DNA of 35,324 nt from Stenotrophomonas sepilia (lineage in GTDB: Bacteria > Pseudomonadota > Gammaproteobacteria > Xanthomonadales > Xanthomonadaceae), in contig NZ_LXXZ01000027.1 in assembly GCF_003244875.1 (NCBI RefSeq), positions 1 through 35,324 of the forward strand, given 5' to 3'. The position numbers and the translations under genes are program-made. Positions 1 to 9,061 of the stretch are shown piece by piece (the first letter of the stretch is position 1; each line of letters starts with the position of its first letter). The notes beneath the pieces are model-generated. The model was given only the letters and a program-made list of their open reading frames with translations. It was not told where the DNA came from and did no database searches.

Positions 1-30
1 CCTCCGTCCCCTTTTTCTTCCGGCAACGAG

Positions 31-54
31 AAAGGCCGGCTTGCGCCGGCCTTT
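31..54 (-). terminator. Terminator of tkt
   Basis: An inverted repeat (AAAGGCCGGC, TTGC loop, GCCGGCCTTT) lies 24 bases beyond the transketolase stop codon. On the minus strand the stem is followed by a short T-rich stretch (TTTCTCGTT), so it fits an intrinsic terminator. The symmetry means it could also work for a plus-strand gene entering from the left edge. Confidence 0.75.
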
Positions 55-77
55 CCTTTGTTGCGCCGAGAGGCCGC

Positions 78-2075
78 TTACAGCGCCTTGGCAGCTTCCA
101 CCACGTGCGCCGTGGTGATGCCGAAGTGCTTGTACAGCTGGTCGGCCGGGGCCGAAGCGCCGAAGGTGTCGATACCGATCACGGCACCGTCCAGGCCTAC
201 GAACTGGCGCCAGAAACCGGTGACGCCAGCTTCCACGGCCACGCGCTTGCGCACCGCGTTCGGCAGCACCGATTCACGGTAGGCCGCATCCTGGCACAGG
301 AACACGTCGGTGGACGGCATCGAGACCACGCGGGTCTTGATACCGGCCGCATCCAGCTGGGCCTTGGCTTCGGTAGCCAGCGAGACTTCCGAACCGGTGG
401 CGATCAGGATCACGTCCGGGGTACCGGCGGCATCGGCCAGCACGTAACCGCCGCGCTCGATCTGCTTGATCTGCTCGGCGCTGCGCGGCTGGTGCGGCAG
501 GTTCTGGCGGCTGAACACCAGGCAGCTCGGGCCGTCCTGGCGGGTGATCGCGGCCTTCCAGCTCACGGCCGACTCGACCGCATCGCACGGGCGCCACACG
601 TCGTTGTTCGGGATGTAGCGCAGCGAGGCCAGGTGCTCCACCGGCTGGTGGGTCGGGCCGTCTTCGCCCAGGCCGATCGAGTCGTGGGTATAGACGTGGA
701 TGGCGTGGGCCGGAATCAGCGCGCTCATGCGCACGCCGTTGCGGGCGTAATCGCTGAACACCAGGAAGGTGGCGTCGAACGGAATGAAGCCACCGTGCAG
801 GGCCAGGCCATTGGCGATGGCGGTCATGCCGAACTCGCGCACGCCGTAGTACACGTAGTTGGCGTTGGCGTCGTCGCTGGCGACCGACCTGCTGCCCTTC
901 CACAGGGTCAGGTTGGAGTGCGCCAGGTCGGCCGAGCCACCGACGATTTCCGGCAGCAGCGGCGCATAGGCTTCGATGGCCAGCTGCGAGGCCTTGCGCG
1001 AGGCGATCGTCGGGCCCTCGGCGGCCACCTGGGCGATGTAGGCATCGGCCTTGGCAACGAAGTCGGCCGGCAGCTCGCCATGCGAGCGGCGGGTCAGCTC
1101 AGCCGCCTCCGCCGGATACTGGCTGGCGTACTTGTCGAACAGCTGTTCCCACTCGGCCTGGCGCAGCGTGCCGGCGCCATTGGCGCGCCAGCCGTCGTAG
1201 ATCGCCTGCGGGATCTCGAACGGGCCGTATTCCCAGCCCAGCTGCTTGCGGGTGGCTTCCAGCTCGTCCTTGCCCAGCGGAGCACCGTGGCTGGATTCCT
1301 TGCCCGCCTTGTTCGGCGAACCGAAGCCGATGGTGGTGCGGCAGCAGATCAGGGTCGGCTTGTCGCTCTGCGACAGCGCGGCCTCGATGCCGGCCTTGAT
1401 GCTTTCCGGGTCGTGGCCGTCAACATCGCGGATCACGTTCCAGCCATAGGCCTCGAAACGTTCCGGGGTGTTGTCGGTGAACCAGCCCTCGACGTTGCCG
1501 TCGATGGAGATGTGGTTGTTGTCCCAGAAGCAGACCAGCTTGTGCAGGCCCCAGGTGCCGGCCAGCGAGGCCGCTTCGTGCGACACGCCTTCCATCAGGC
1601 AGCCATCACCCATGAACACCCAGGTGCGGTGGTCGACCACTTCCAGCTCCGGGCGGTTGAAGCGCTGTGCCAGCAGCTTCTCGGCCAGGGCGAAGCCCAC
1701 GGCATTGGCGAAACCCTGTCCCAGCGGGCCGGTGGTGGTTTCCACGCCCGGGGTCTCGTGGCGCTCCGGGTGGCCGGCGGTGTGGCTGCCCAGCTGGCGG
1801 AACAGCTTGAGCTGCTCGATCGGCAGGTCGTAACCGCTCAGGTGCAGCAGCGCGTACTGCAGCATCGAACCGTGGCCGTTGGACAGCACGAAACGGTCGC
1901 GGTTGAACCAGTGCGGGTTGCTCGGGTTATGGCGGAGGTAGTCGTTCCAGAGGACTTCGGCGATGTCGGCCATGCCCATGGGCATGCCGGGGTGGCCGGA
2001 CTTTGCGGTTTCAACCGCATCGGCGGCGAGGAAGCGGATGGCGTTGGCCAACTGGCGACGGGTAGGCTGCGTCAT
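78..2075 (-). CDS. tkt: Transketolase
   Basis: This 665-residue protein has the usual length of a bacterial transketolase. It transfers two-carbon ketol units between sugar phosphates in the non-oxidative pentose phosphate pathway, using thiamine diphosphate and Mg2+ in the cytoplasm. Visible signatures are the N-terminal [13 protein letters not shown] motif (about residues 26-38), [12 protein letters not shown] (about 116-127), and the thiamine-binding GDG...NN motif, seen as GDGCLMEG followed about 25 residues later by WDNN. The central pyrimidine-binding domain has [16 protein letters not shown] and the [19 protein letters not shown] stretch. The ATG start is followed by a typical N-terminus ([16 protein letters not shown]). 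The gene ends just before a good terminator and appears to be monocistronic. No anomaly seen. Confidence 0.98.
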   Translation of the reverse strand: MTQPTRRQLANAIRFLAADAVETAKSGHPGMPMGMADIAEVLWNDYLRHNPSNPHWFNRDRFVLSNGHGSMLQYALLHLSGYDLPIEQLKLFRQLGSHTAGHPERHETPGVETTTGPLGQGFANAVGFALAEKLLAQRFNRPELEVVDHRTWVFMGDGCLMEGVSHEAASLAGTWGLHKLVCFWDNNHISIDGNVEGWFTDNTPERFEAYGWNVIRDVDGHDPESIKAGIEAALSQSDKPTLICCRTTIGFGSPNKAGKESSHGAPLGKDELEATRKQLGWEYGPFEIPQAIYDGWRANGAGTLRQAEWEQLFDKYASQYPAEAAELTRRSHGELPADFVAKADAYIAQVAAEGPTIASRKASQLAIEAYAPLLPEIVGGSADLAHSNLTLWKGSRSVASDDANANYVYYGVREFGMTAIANGLALHGGFIPFDATFLVFSDYARNGVRMSALIPAHAIHVYTHDSIGLGEDGPTHQPVEHLASLRYIPNNDVWRPCDAVESAVSWKAAITRQDGPSCLVFSRQNLPHQPRSAEQIKQIERGGYVLADAAGTPDVILIATGSEVSLATEAKAQLDAAGIKTRVVSMPSTDVFLCQDAAYRESVLPNAVRKRVAVEAGVTGFWRQFVGLDGAVIGIDTFGASAPADQLYKHFGITTAHVVEAAKAL

Positions 2076-2152
2076 GGTTCTGTCGGAATCGGGAGGCGGC
2101 CGCGGACGTGCGGGCGGCCTATTGTCCCACAGACGCGGGGCCGGGTTCAGGC

Positions 2153-2191
2153 GTAGGACCAGATCCCTTGCCAGTGAAAGGGATCTGGTCC
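2153..2191. repeat. GTAG-headed palindrome (SMAG-type REP)
   Basis: A GTAG tetranucleotide opens a 14-bp perfect stem (GGACCAGATCCCTT at 2156-2169, complement at 2178-2191) with an 8-base loop. This is the form of the S. maltophilia GTAG (SMAG) repetitive palindromes. It sits between two minus-strand genes, 10 bases past the stop of the small secreted protein, so it may also end that transcript. Confidence 0.75.
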
Positions 2192-2201
2192 CGCCACCCC
2201 C

Positions 2202-2624
2202 TTACTTGGGCGCGGCAGCCTCGATCACGCCACACATCGACTTCTTCTGGAAGTCCTCGCCAGTGGCGTAGGTGGCCGGGGTGGTCTTGGTCACGGTGAT
2301 CTTCGAACCCTTGCCCTCGGCTTCAACCAGCACGTTCCACGGCAGGGTGGTCTGGCCACCATTGAACTGGACGTTCTGTTCCAGGGTCAGCATGCCCAGG
2401 TCCTTGTCCACGCTGGCCACCTTCAGGCCCGACTTCACGCCCTCGATCTGGATACGCTTGAGAGCGTCGGCCGGGGTAACGTTGGGCACCACGTCCCAGG
2501 TGGTGAAGGTGCGCCCGGCGAAGAAGCTGCCGGTCTTGGTGTAGTTGGTTTCACAGGCCTTCTGGGCACTGGCGTCGAAAGCCAGCAGGCCCAGGGCGGC
2601 GACCATCACGTACGAAATCCTCAT
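2202..2624 (-). CDS. Small secreted protein of unknown function
   Basis: A 140-residue protein that I do not recognise. It begins with a signal peptide (MRISYVMVAALGLLAFDASA, cleavage probably after ASA), so it should be periplasmic or secreted. The mature part carries one cysteine near its N-terminus (QKACETNY) and one near its C-terminus (KKSMCGVIEA), suggesting a disulfide that ties the ends together. The middle looks like a mixed alpha/beta fold with a lysine-rich strand region (KGSKITVTKTTPATY). The start at 2624 was chosen over an in-frame upstream ATG at 2690 because AAGGGAG lies just upstream and the signal peptide begins there. Base composition resembles its neighbours. It is flanked by hairpins on both sides, so it is probably transcribed alone. 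Confidence 0.8.
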   Translation of the reverse strand: MRISYVMVAALGLLAFDASAQKACETNYTKTGSFFAGRTFTTWDVVPNVTPADALKRIQIEGVKSGLKVASVDKDLGMLTLEQNVQFNGGQTTLPWNVLVEAEGKGSKITVTKTTPATYATGEDFQKKSMCGVIEAAAPK

Positions 2625-2649
2625 TTCTGCTCCCTTTCGCACGGCGCCA

Positions 2650-2676
2650 ATCCCGACGCCTTCCATGCGTCGGGAT
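2650..2676 (-). terminator. Hairpin downstream of the symporter gene
   Basis: A perfect 10-bp stem (ATCCCGACGC at 2650-2659, complement at 2667-2676) with a 7-base loop lies 25 bases after the symporter stop codon. There is no T-run, so it is terminator-like rather than a textbook intrinsic terminator. It could equally act as an RNA 3'-end barrier. Confidence 0.5.
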
Positions 2677-2701
2677 AGTATCCATGGCATTCAGGGCGCG
2701 T

Positions 2702-4021
2702 TCAATCGAGGGGCGTGCCCAGCGCCGGTCCGTCATGGGACTCGCCCTTGGCCACCAACGTGGTCAGGGCCAGGTCGCCGGTCACGTTCAGGGCGGTACG
2801 GCACATGTCCAGGAAGTGGTTCACGCCCAGGATCAGGCCAATGCCCAGCGGGTTCACACCGACCATCGCGCAGATCATCGCCACCACCGGCAGCGAGCCC
2901 GAAGGCACGCCCGCCGTGCCGATGCCGCCAAGGATGCAGACCGCCATCACCATGACCTGCTGGCCAATACTCAGGTCCACGCCGAAGAACTGGGCCAGGA
3001 AGATCACCGTCACGCCCTCGAACAGGGCGGTGCCGTTCTGGTTGGCGGTGGCACCCACGGTCAGCACGAATCGCGACACGCGCTGCGGCAGGCCCATCTG
3101 GTCCGCCACGCGCAGTGCGGTCGGCAGGGTCGCGTTGCTGGAGGCGGTGGAGAACGCCATCACCGTCGCTTCCTGGGTATCGCGGAAGAACGACAGCGGC
3201 GAGCGGCCGGACAGCCATACGGCAGTACCGTAGGTCACGACCATGTGCAGGCCGAGCGCCAGCACCACCACGCCCACGTACGCGCCCAGGCGGATGATCA
3301 GCTCGAAGCCGAACAGCGCGGCCAGATTGAACATGAAGCAGGCCACTGCATAGGGGGCCAGGCGGATGACCAGGTTGATCAGGGTCATCGAGATTTCGAA
3401 CACGCCTTCGATGGCGCGGCGCAACGGGGCGACCTTCTCATTGTCGGTCAGCACCATGCCGATGCCGAACATCAGCGCGAAGAACATCAGCGACAGGATC
3501 GCGCCATTGTCCGACGCGGCCTGCAGCACATTGCTCGGCACGATCGACAGCAGCATGTCCATGCCCTTCGGCGTGCCATGGATGCCAGCGACGATTTCCT
3601 TGCTGCGCTCGGCGTTCTCCGACAGCATCATCGCGGCGACCTGCGGATCCACGCCGGCGCCCGGCTTGAGCAGGTTGACCAGCACCAGGCCGATGCCCAC
3701 GGCAATGCCGGACAGCAGCACGGTATAGGCCAGGGTCTTCCAGCCGATGCGGCCCAGGGCGCGGATGTCGCCCATCTCCGACACGCCCATGATCAGCGCC
3801 GAGAAGATCAGCGGCACGATCAGCATGAAGATCAGGTTCAGGAACAGGCCCGACGCCGGGGTGGTGACGTAGTCCATGACCCACTTGGCACCGGCCTGCA
3901 GGCCATCGACGCTGCCGCCCAGGGCGTGCACGATCAGTCCCAGGATCAGGCCGATCGCAAAGCCGATGCCCATCTTCCAATGCAGGGGCAACTTCTTCTT
4001 GTCGGCAGCAGCTGCTGTCAT
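2702..4021 (-). CDS. Dicarboxylate/amino acid:cation symporter (DAACS family)
   Basis: A 439-residue inner-membrane transporter of the glutamate/aspartate/C4-dicarboxylate symporter family, importing acidic substrates with Na+ or H+. The re-entrant hairpin 1 motif appears as ASSNATLPTAL, the TM7 cation motif as NQNGTALFEG (NMDGT in the archaeal homologue), hairpin 2 as GIGTAGVPSGSLP, and TM8 as LDMCRTALNVTGD. In TM8 the spacing D-x2-R-x3-N-x3-D matches the substrate and sodium residues Asp394, Arg397, Asn401 and Asp405 of GltPh. The arginine favours an acidic substrate. Glutamate, aspartate and dicarboxylate cannot be told apart from sequence. The gene starts 57 bases after batD with its own ribosome site (GAGGAAA) and probably has separate transcription. 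Confidence 0.92.
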   Translation of the reverse strand: MTAAAADKKKLPLHWKMGIGFAIGLILGLIVHALGGSVDGLQAGAKWVMDYVTTPASGLFLNLIFMLIVPLIFSALIMGVSEMGDIRALGRIGWKTLAYTVLLSGIAVGIGLVLVNLLKPGAGVDPQVAAMMLSENAERSKEIVAGIHGTPKGMDMLLSIVPSNVLQAASDNGAILSLMFFALMFGIGMVLTDNEKVAPLRRAIEGVFEISMTLINLVIRLAPYAVACFMFNLAALFGFELIIRLGAYVGVVVLALGLHMVVTYGTAVWLSGRSPLSFFRDTQEATVMAFSTASSNATLPTALRVADQMGLPQRVSRFVLTVGATANQNGTALFEGVTVIFLAQFFGVDLSIGQQVMVMAVCILGGIGTAGVPSGSLPVVAMICAMVGVNPLGIGLILGVNHFLDMCRTALNVTGDLALTTLVAKGESHDGPALGTPLD

Positions 4022-4078
4022 GCGCGGGTTTCCTCGAAAAATGAATGCACTCTAACAAAGCGCGCAAGCGGCGCCGGT

Positions 4079-5794
4079 TCAGGTTCGCCGCGTTGGATAC
4101 AGCGGCGCCAGGCCAGTGTCGGCGGCGCCGGTTGCCGCCGACCAGTGCGGTCCGTCACGGAAGACCTCACGCAGGCGCGCGCGCAACGGGGCCAGTTCGC
4201 CCTGCCCGCCCCAGCGCGCCTGCTGCAGGTCCAGCAATACCTGGCGCTGGGCCGCGTCATCCAGCCGGGCGATGACCTGCTCGATGCGTTTCACACCGGC
4301 CATCGCACACAGCCGTGCCTCCACCTGGTCGAAGCCTTCACCATCCAGCGCACGGCGCAGTTCGGCCAGGCCCGCGCGTCCGCTCACTACGGTCGGCACA
4401 GAGGGCGTGCCGGCTGCAGGCGCCGCCACACGCGGGCGTCGGCCTCGCTGCCAGCCCCACAACAGGGTCAGCAGCCACAGCAGCGCCAGGCCAATGGCCG
4501 CCGCCATCCATGGCCACGGTCGCTCGGACAGGCCGCTGGCGCGTGGATCGGTCGCGGCGATACGCCCATCCTGTCCATCGCTGCCGGGCAGCGCGGCAGC
4601 GGTGTCGATCGGTGGCAGCGCTGCCGGCGAGGCAGTGGCGGCGCCGGTACCGGCCGCAACGGCCAGCGTCAGGTCCGGCAGCTTCGCTTCCTGTGCCTTG
4701 CCGTTGCGCACATCCCACCAGGGCAGGTGTGGTCCCGGCACCACCAGCGAACCCGGCTGGCGCGGCACAATCGAATAGCGGCGGGTGATCTTCAGGCGCG
4801 GCGTGCTGCCGTTGAAGGTCTCTTCGTACTGTGCCGGTTCGGCGAACACCTGCGCGTTGGCGCCGACATCCGGCACCGGCAGGTCGGTGAACTGTGCTCG
4901 GGTCGCGCCTTCGGCAACCGCTTCGACCACCACGTTGGCTGCCTCGCCGGTACGGGCACTGGTGGGCGCGCTGGTGTAGCGCAGCTGCAGGCTCTGCAGG
5001 GGCAACCACGGCTGCGGCGCCTGTGCCGGCTGTGCCTGCACCTGCAACGTGCGGTCTGCGCCGGTGGCATTCATGCGGCCATCGCCGCCCCCGAAGAAGT
5101 CATCGAAGAAACCTCCGGCGCTGCGCCCGCTGAAACGCGCACCGGACAGCCGCAACGCGCCGCTGCGCTCGGGGATCAGCAGGAAACGTCGTTCGACCAC
5201 GTTGTAGCGGCGCCCGTTGACCTGGCGTACGTCGGTGCGGTCATCGCCCACCCGCTGCAACGACGCGCCCGCCGGGGTGTCCAGCACCAGCTCGCCGGAG
5301 GCCAGCTGCGAGGCGAAATACAAGCGCACCACCACGCCCACGCTCTGCTGCACGTACGGCGTATCGTCATCGACAACGGTCTCGATGAAGGCCATCGCAT
5401 TGCTGTCAGGTCCGGCCACGGCGGCCGCATCGACCTGCAGCGTCAGCGGCGCGGTTCGCGCACTGCCCACCTGCAGGCCCGGTACCACCAGCGCACCGCT
5501 GCGCCGGGGGGTCAGCGCCACGCCATACAGGTTGCGCTGCTGCATGCTGCCATTGCTCCATTCCACCTGGCGGCTGCTGGTCTGGCCGCTCAGGTCGAAG
5601 TCGGTGCGCAATGGCGTGAAGTCGGGAGCGCCCTGATCGCTCTCGACATTGAGGGTGACCGTATCACCCATCGCGATGCGGTCGCGATCCAGCCAGGCGC
5701 GTGGCTGCGCCCAGGCCAGCAGCGGCAGCCACAGCAACAGCGCCGCCAGTACCGGCCGTGACCAGTGCCCGTGCATGTTGATCGCCCGCGTCAT
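4079..5794 (-). CDS. batD: BatD-like membrane protein of the MoxR/Bat operon
   Basis: A 571-residue envelope protein with the BatD layout: signal peptide (LLLWLPLLAWAQ, mature start near PRAWLDRDRIAMGDTVTL), a long periplasmic beta-rich region with immunoglobulin-like repeats, one transmembrane helix at about residues 427-447 (PWMAAAIGLALLWLLTLLWG) and a cytoplasmic tail of about 120 residues. A glycine- and phenylalanine-rich loop (GGFFDDFFGGGDGR) lies in the middle, as in many BatD proteins. The Bat (Bacteroides aerotolerance) proteins are linked to stress tolerance and are thought to form a membrane complex served by MoxR; the exact reaction is unknown. The start overlaps the batB/C stop (ATGA), implying coupled translation. 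This is the last gene of the operon. Confidence 0.88.
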   Translation of the reverse strand: MTRAINMHGHWSRPVLAALLLWLPLLAWAQPRAWLDRDRIAMGDTVTLNVESDQGAPDFTPLRTDFDLSGQTSSRQVEWSNGSMQQRNLYGVALTPRRSGALVVPGLQVGSARTAPLTLQVDAAAVAGPDSNAMAFIETVVDDDTPYVQQSVGVVVRLYFASQLASGELVLDTPAGASLQRVGDDRTDVRQVNGRRYNVVERRFLLIPERSGALRLSGARFSGRSAGGFFDDFFGGGDGRMNATGADRTLQVQAQPAQAPQPWLPLQSLQLRYTSAPTSARTGEAANVVVEAVAEGATRAQFTDLPVPDVGANAQVFAEPAQYEETFNGSTPRLKITRRYSIVPRQPGSLVVPGPHLPWWDVRNGKAQEAKLPDLTLAVAAGTGAATASPAALPPIDTAAALPGSDGQDGRIAATDPRASGLSERPWPWMAAAIGLALLWLLTLLWGWQRGRRPRVAAPAAGTPSVPTVVSGRAGLAELRRALDGEGFDQVEARLCAMAGVKRIEQVIARLDDAAQRQVLLDLQQARWGGQGELAPLRARLREVFRDGPHWSAATGAADTGLAPLYPTRRT

Positions 5795-7614
5795 CGCCCT
5801 TCCCTCTTCCTGCGTTCGTTTTCCAGCTGGAACTTGGCCCGCAGCAACGCGCCCGGATCATCCGGCACACGCCGCATCCACGCTTCCACCGCCTGTTGCT
5901 CCTCGCGCTCGCGCGGCGTGCGGCCCTCAGCCCCCGGTACGGGTTTGCCGTCCTTGCCAGCCTCGCCTTCGCGTGCCTGCTGCATCGCCTGCTGCATGCG
6001 CTGGCGCTGCTGCTCATCAGCCTGGGCCTGTACCTTGGCATCCTCCACCTGTGGTGGCGCCTGCTGGCCATCGCGGCCGCGCTCGCCGGGCTGCGGGCTC
6101 GACGGGTTCTTGTCGTCACCCGCCTTGGGCTGCCCCTGCTGGCCCTGGCCGGGATTCTGCTGTCCCTGCTGCGGCTTCTGGCCCTGCGGGTTCTGCTGGC
6201 CCGGGGCATCGTTCTGCTGCTTCTGCTGCCCGCTCTGCGGTGGCTTCTGCTGATCCTGGCCTTTGCCACCGGACTGCCTGCGCTTGCGCGCGGCATCGAC
6301 CACGGCACGGTTGGCGACCGCATCGGCCATGCCGGGATGCAACGCCAGCGCGCGGTCGTAGGCGGCGATCGCTTCGTCGTAGTTGCCTTCGCGTGCCAGC
6401 GTGTTGCCCAGGTTGTACCAACCGGCATCGTTGTCGATGCCTTCGAAGCGTTTGCGTGCAGTGGTGAAGTCGCCGTTGCGGTAAGCCTGGACGCCCTCGG
6501 CCAAGCGCTGATGCTGCGCTTGGTCGCTACGCTTCCACAGCGTGCCCTGCGCGGGTTGCGAGGCCTGCGTCGCAGGTGCCTGCGCCTGCGCGTCATTCAT
6601 CCATGGCACGAGGCCGACCGCGAGCACCGCCGCCAGCAGCGCACGACGGCGGAAGGCCAGCAATGCCAGCAGCATCACCGGCGGCAGCAGCCAGAAGCCT
6701 TCGTCACGCCACTGCTTGCCTTCGCCCGGCCGCTGCGCCGCCGTGCCTTCGCGCGCGTCGAGTACACCGAGCGCACGCAGATCGCTGTCATCGGCGGAGA
6801 TGCGTGCATAGCGGCCGCCGCCTGCAGTGGCCACCGCGCGCAGGCTGCCCTCATCCAGCGCAGCCTGGCGGATCTGCCCGCTGCCATCGCGGTAGGCCGC
6901 ACCGGCAGGCGTGCCCAGGCCCAGCACCGACACCTGCAGGCCCAGGCTGCGTGCCTGCGCTGCCGCCAGTGCAGCTTCACCATCCGCCTGGTCGCTGACC
7001 AGCAGGATCTGCCCCTGCAGCGCACCAATCTGCCGCATCAGCCGTGTTGCCCAGTCGATGCCGCGGTCGGCACGCTGGCCATCGCGCGGCATCACGTCCG
7101 GCGACAGCGCATCCAGATACAGCGCGACGTTGCTGCCGTCGTCGGTCAGCGGCGCCACGGTGTAGGCATCATCGGCATACACCACCAGGCCCACCTGCCC
7201 GCCCTGGCGCGCGCGCAGCAGCTGGCCCACTTTCGCGCGCGCCTGCAGCAGGCGCGACGGTGGCAGATCGGTTGCGCTGATCCGGCTGGACAGGTCCAGT
7301 ACCACCAGCAGCGGTGCGCTGGCCTGGAACATCGGCTGCGCCTGCTGCCGCCAGCTCGGCCCGGCCATCGCCAGCGATGCCAGTGTCCAGCCCAGCAGCA
7401 GCGCCCATGGCAGGCGCACGCGACGCTTCGCACCGGCGGCCAGCAGATGTGGCAACAGATGTGCATCCACGGCCTGCCGCCACGCATCACTGCGTCGCTG
7501 CCGGTACAGCGCCAACGCGATGATCAGCGGCAGCGCCAGCAGCGCCCACAACCACTCGGGCCGCAGGAAGTGCAGCGCGTTCCAGTCGGGAAGATTCGAA
7601 GCAAACGCGATCAT
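5791..7614 (-). CDS. batB: BatB/BatC fusion: VWA domain plus TPR protein
   Basis: A 607-residue membrane protein joining BatB and BatC parts. It has an N-terminal helix (WLWALLALPLIIALALY), a second helix near residue 60, a von Willebrand A domain (about 85-290), a third helix pair, then TPR-like repeats (YNLGNTLAREGNYDEAIAAYDRAL, about residues 400-430). A Gln/Pro/Gly-rich linker of about 90 residues leads to the conserved BatC-type C-terminus (RRVPDDPGALLRAKF). The metal-site motif, normally DxSxS, reads DLSSR, so its last serine is lost. The start at 7614 overlaps the batA stop as ATGA; the in-frame upstream ATG at 7677 would lie inside batA and adds no plausible domain. It probably works with BatA and BatD. 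Confidence 0.9.
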   Translation of the reverse strand: MIAFASNLPDWNALHFLRPEWLWALLALPLIIALALYRQRRSDAWRQAVDAHLLPHLLAAGAKRRVRLPWALLLGWTLASLAMAGPSWRQQAQPMFQASAPLLVVLDLSSRISATDLPPSRLLQARAKVGQLLRARQGGQVGLVVYADDAYTVAPLTDDGSNVALYLDALSPDVMPRDGQRADRGIDWATRLMRQIGALQGQILLVSDQADGEAALAAAQARSLGLQVSVLGLGTPAGAAYRDGSGQIRQAALDEGSLRAVATAGGGRYARISADDSDLRALGVLDAREGTAAQRPGEGKQWRDEGFWLLPPVMLLALLAFRRRALLAAVLAVGLVPWMNDAQAQAPATQASQPAQGTLWKRSDQAQHQRLAEGVQAYRNGDFTTARKRFEGIDNDAGWYNLGNTLAREGNYDEAIAAYDRALALHPGMADAVANRAVVDAARKRRQSGGKGQDQQKPPQSGQQKQQNDAPGQQNPQGQKPQQGQQNPGQGQQGQPKAGDDKNPSSPQPGERGRDGQQAPPQVEDAKVQAQADEQQRQRMQQAMQQAREGEAGKDGKPVPGAEGRTPREREEQQAVEAWMRRVPDDPGALLRAKFQLENERRKREGR

Positions 7615-8615
7615 CGGCGACGCTCCGGCCACAGCCAGGCCAATGCGCCCAGCAGCAATGCCAAGCCCAACGGCCACGCATAGCGTTCCTCGCGAGGGCG
7701 CAGGCTCGGGCCCTTTGCGGCCACTGGCTCCAGGCGATCGAGCTCGGCGTAGATCCCGGCCAGCTGCGCGGTATCACGCGCGCGGAAGAACTGGCCACCG
7801 GTCATGCTAGCGATCTTCTTCAGGGTGGCCTCATCGACCGGATCCTGGTCGGTGGAAATCGGAATGCCGAACAAACGCATGCTGCCATCGCCGCCAAATG
7901 CGACCGTGTGGATGCGCACGCCCTCGGCGCGCGCCACTTCCGCGGCGCGCAGCGGTTCCAGCACACCGGCATTGCTGACACCATCGGTCAGCAGGATCAG
8001 CACGCGCTGTCCCTCCGGCTGGGTACGCAGGCGCTTGACCGCCAGGCCGATGGCATCCCCGATGGCGGTCTCGCGCCCGGCCAGGCCGACCACGCTGTCG
8101 CGCAGCTGGTCGCGCACGCTGGCCAGGTCCGCAGTCAGCGGCGTGAGTGTGTAGGCGCGGTCGCCGAAGATCAGCAGGCCGACGCGGTCGCCCGCACGAC
8201 GATCCAGGAAGTCGGCAAGCACGGCCTTGGCTGCGGTCAGGCGATCGACCGCCTGGTCGCCCAGCACCATGTCGCCCTCGCCCATGCTTCCGGACACGTC
8301 CATCGCCAACATCATCTGTCGGCCCTCCTGCGGGGGCGTGATGGCGTCGCCCAGCTGCTGCGGTCGCGCCAGCGCGATGCACAGTGCACACCACCCCAGC
8401 CACAGCAGCAGCGTGCGCAGCCACGACACGTCGACGCGGCCACCACCGGACAGCGCTTCCAGCTCGGCGGCAGCGTAGGGGACGCGTAGTGCAGCACCCG
8501 GCGCTGCACGGCGCTTCCACCAGCGCATCAGCAGCGGCATCGGGAGGGCCAGCAGGGCCAACGGCCACGCCAGCTGCAGGTCCGGCCATGGCCAGTAACT
8601 TGCCAGCAGGTTCAT
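7611..8615 (-). CDS. batA: BatA-like VWA domain membrane protein
   Basis: A 334-residue inner-membrane protein. After an N-terminal helix (LAWPLALLALPMPLLMRW) and a second helix near residue 70 (LLLWLGWCALCIALA) comes a von Willebrand A domain with an intact metal-ion adhesion motif (MDVSGSMGEGD), the conserved threonine region (RETAIGDAIGLAVKRL) and LILLTDGVSNAG. A C-terminal helix (WPLGLALLLGALAWLW) ends the protein. VWA/MoxR systems are thought to help assemble or activate membrane complexes. The gene overlaps its upstream partner (DUF4381) and downstream partner (batB/C) by ATGA on both sides. Unlike the next gene, its metal site is complete, so it is the likelier metal-dependent partner of MoxR. 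Confidence 0.92.
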   Translation of the reverse strand: MNLLASYWPWPDLQLAWPLALLALPMPLLMRWWKRRAAPGAALRVPYAAAELEALSGGGRVDVSWLRTLLLWLGWCALCIALARPQQLGDAITPPQEGRQMMLAMDVSGSMGEGDMVLGDQAVDRLTAAKAVLADFLDRRAGDRVGLLIFGDRAYTLTPLTADLASVRDQLRDSVVGLAGRETAIGDAIGLAVKRLRTQPEGQRVLILLTDGVSNAGVLEPLRAAEVARAEGVRIHTVAFGGDGSMRLFGIPISTDQDPVDEATLKKIASMTGGQFFRARDTAQLAGIYAELDRLEPVAAKGPSLRPREERYAWPLGLALLLGALAWLWPERRR

Positions 8616-9061
8616 CGGCGGCGCTCCAGCAGCATCGCCAGATAGCGTTCGCGGGCCCAGCTGCGTATGGCCGCCACGTCGCGGTTGTCGACGCGCGGGC
8701 GATAGGCGCCTTCGGCCAACAGGCTGCGGTGGTCATCGGCCAGCGTGCGCTGCGGGTCGAGGCGTTGCCACCAGGCGTCATCGCGCAGCGATTCACTGCC
8801 CGGCCGTGCATGGCGTGCGGCACGGCGCAGCAGTCCGGCGATGGCCGCCAGTTCGGCCGCAGCGTCGGGGGCGGTTGCCAGTTCCTGATCGAACAGCTGC
8901 AACCAGCGCTCGCGACGGCGGCGACGTCGCCACATCACCACGGCGGTCACCAGCAGCACCAGCACGACCACCGCGCCGATCATCAGGTAACCGGGGGCTG
9001 GCGGCCACCATGACGGTGCCGGCGGCAGCTGCACATCGCGCAACGGCAGCGCGGCGCTCAT
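8612..9061 (-). CDS. DUF4381 domain membrane protein
   Basis: A 149-residue protein with a short proline-rich N-terminus (LRDVQLPPAPSWWPPAPG), one transmembrane helix at about residues 25-44 (YLMIGAVVVLVLLVTAVVMW), an arginine cluster (RRRRRRER) marking the cytoplasmic side, and a helical cytoplasmic domain. This arrangement and its place between DUF58 and batA match the DUF4381 family found in MoxR/Bat operons. The start at 9061 overlaps the DUF58 stop by ATGA. A longer in-frame reading exists up to 9598, but it is a shadow of the DUF58 gene. Its biochemical role is unknown; it presumably links the DUF58 and BatA proteins in the membrane complex. Confidence 0.88.
   Translation of the reverse strand: MSAALPLRDVQLPPAPSWWPPAPGYLMIGAVVVLVLLVTAVVMWRRRRRRERWLQLFDQELATAPDAAAELAAIAGLLRRAARHARPGSESLRDDAWWQRLDPQRTLADDHRSLLAEGAYRPRVDNRDVAAIRSWARERYLAMLLERRR

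Noticed and set aside
2684..5761. A 1025-codon plus-strand open frame over the symporter and batD genes
   Set aside because: Its product is rich in His, Arg, Gln and Ala without any domain, and the opposite strand encodes two recognisable proteins. Similar long plus-strand frames over tkt (105-2156) and the pilQ region (10946-13786) were rejected for the same reason.
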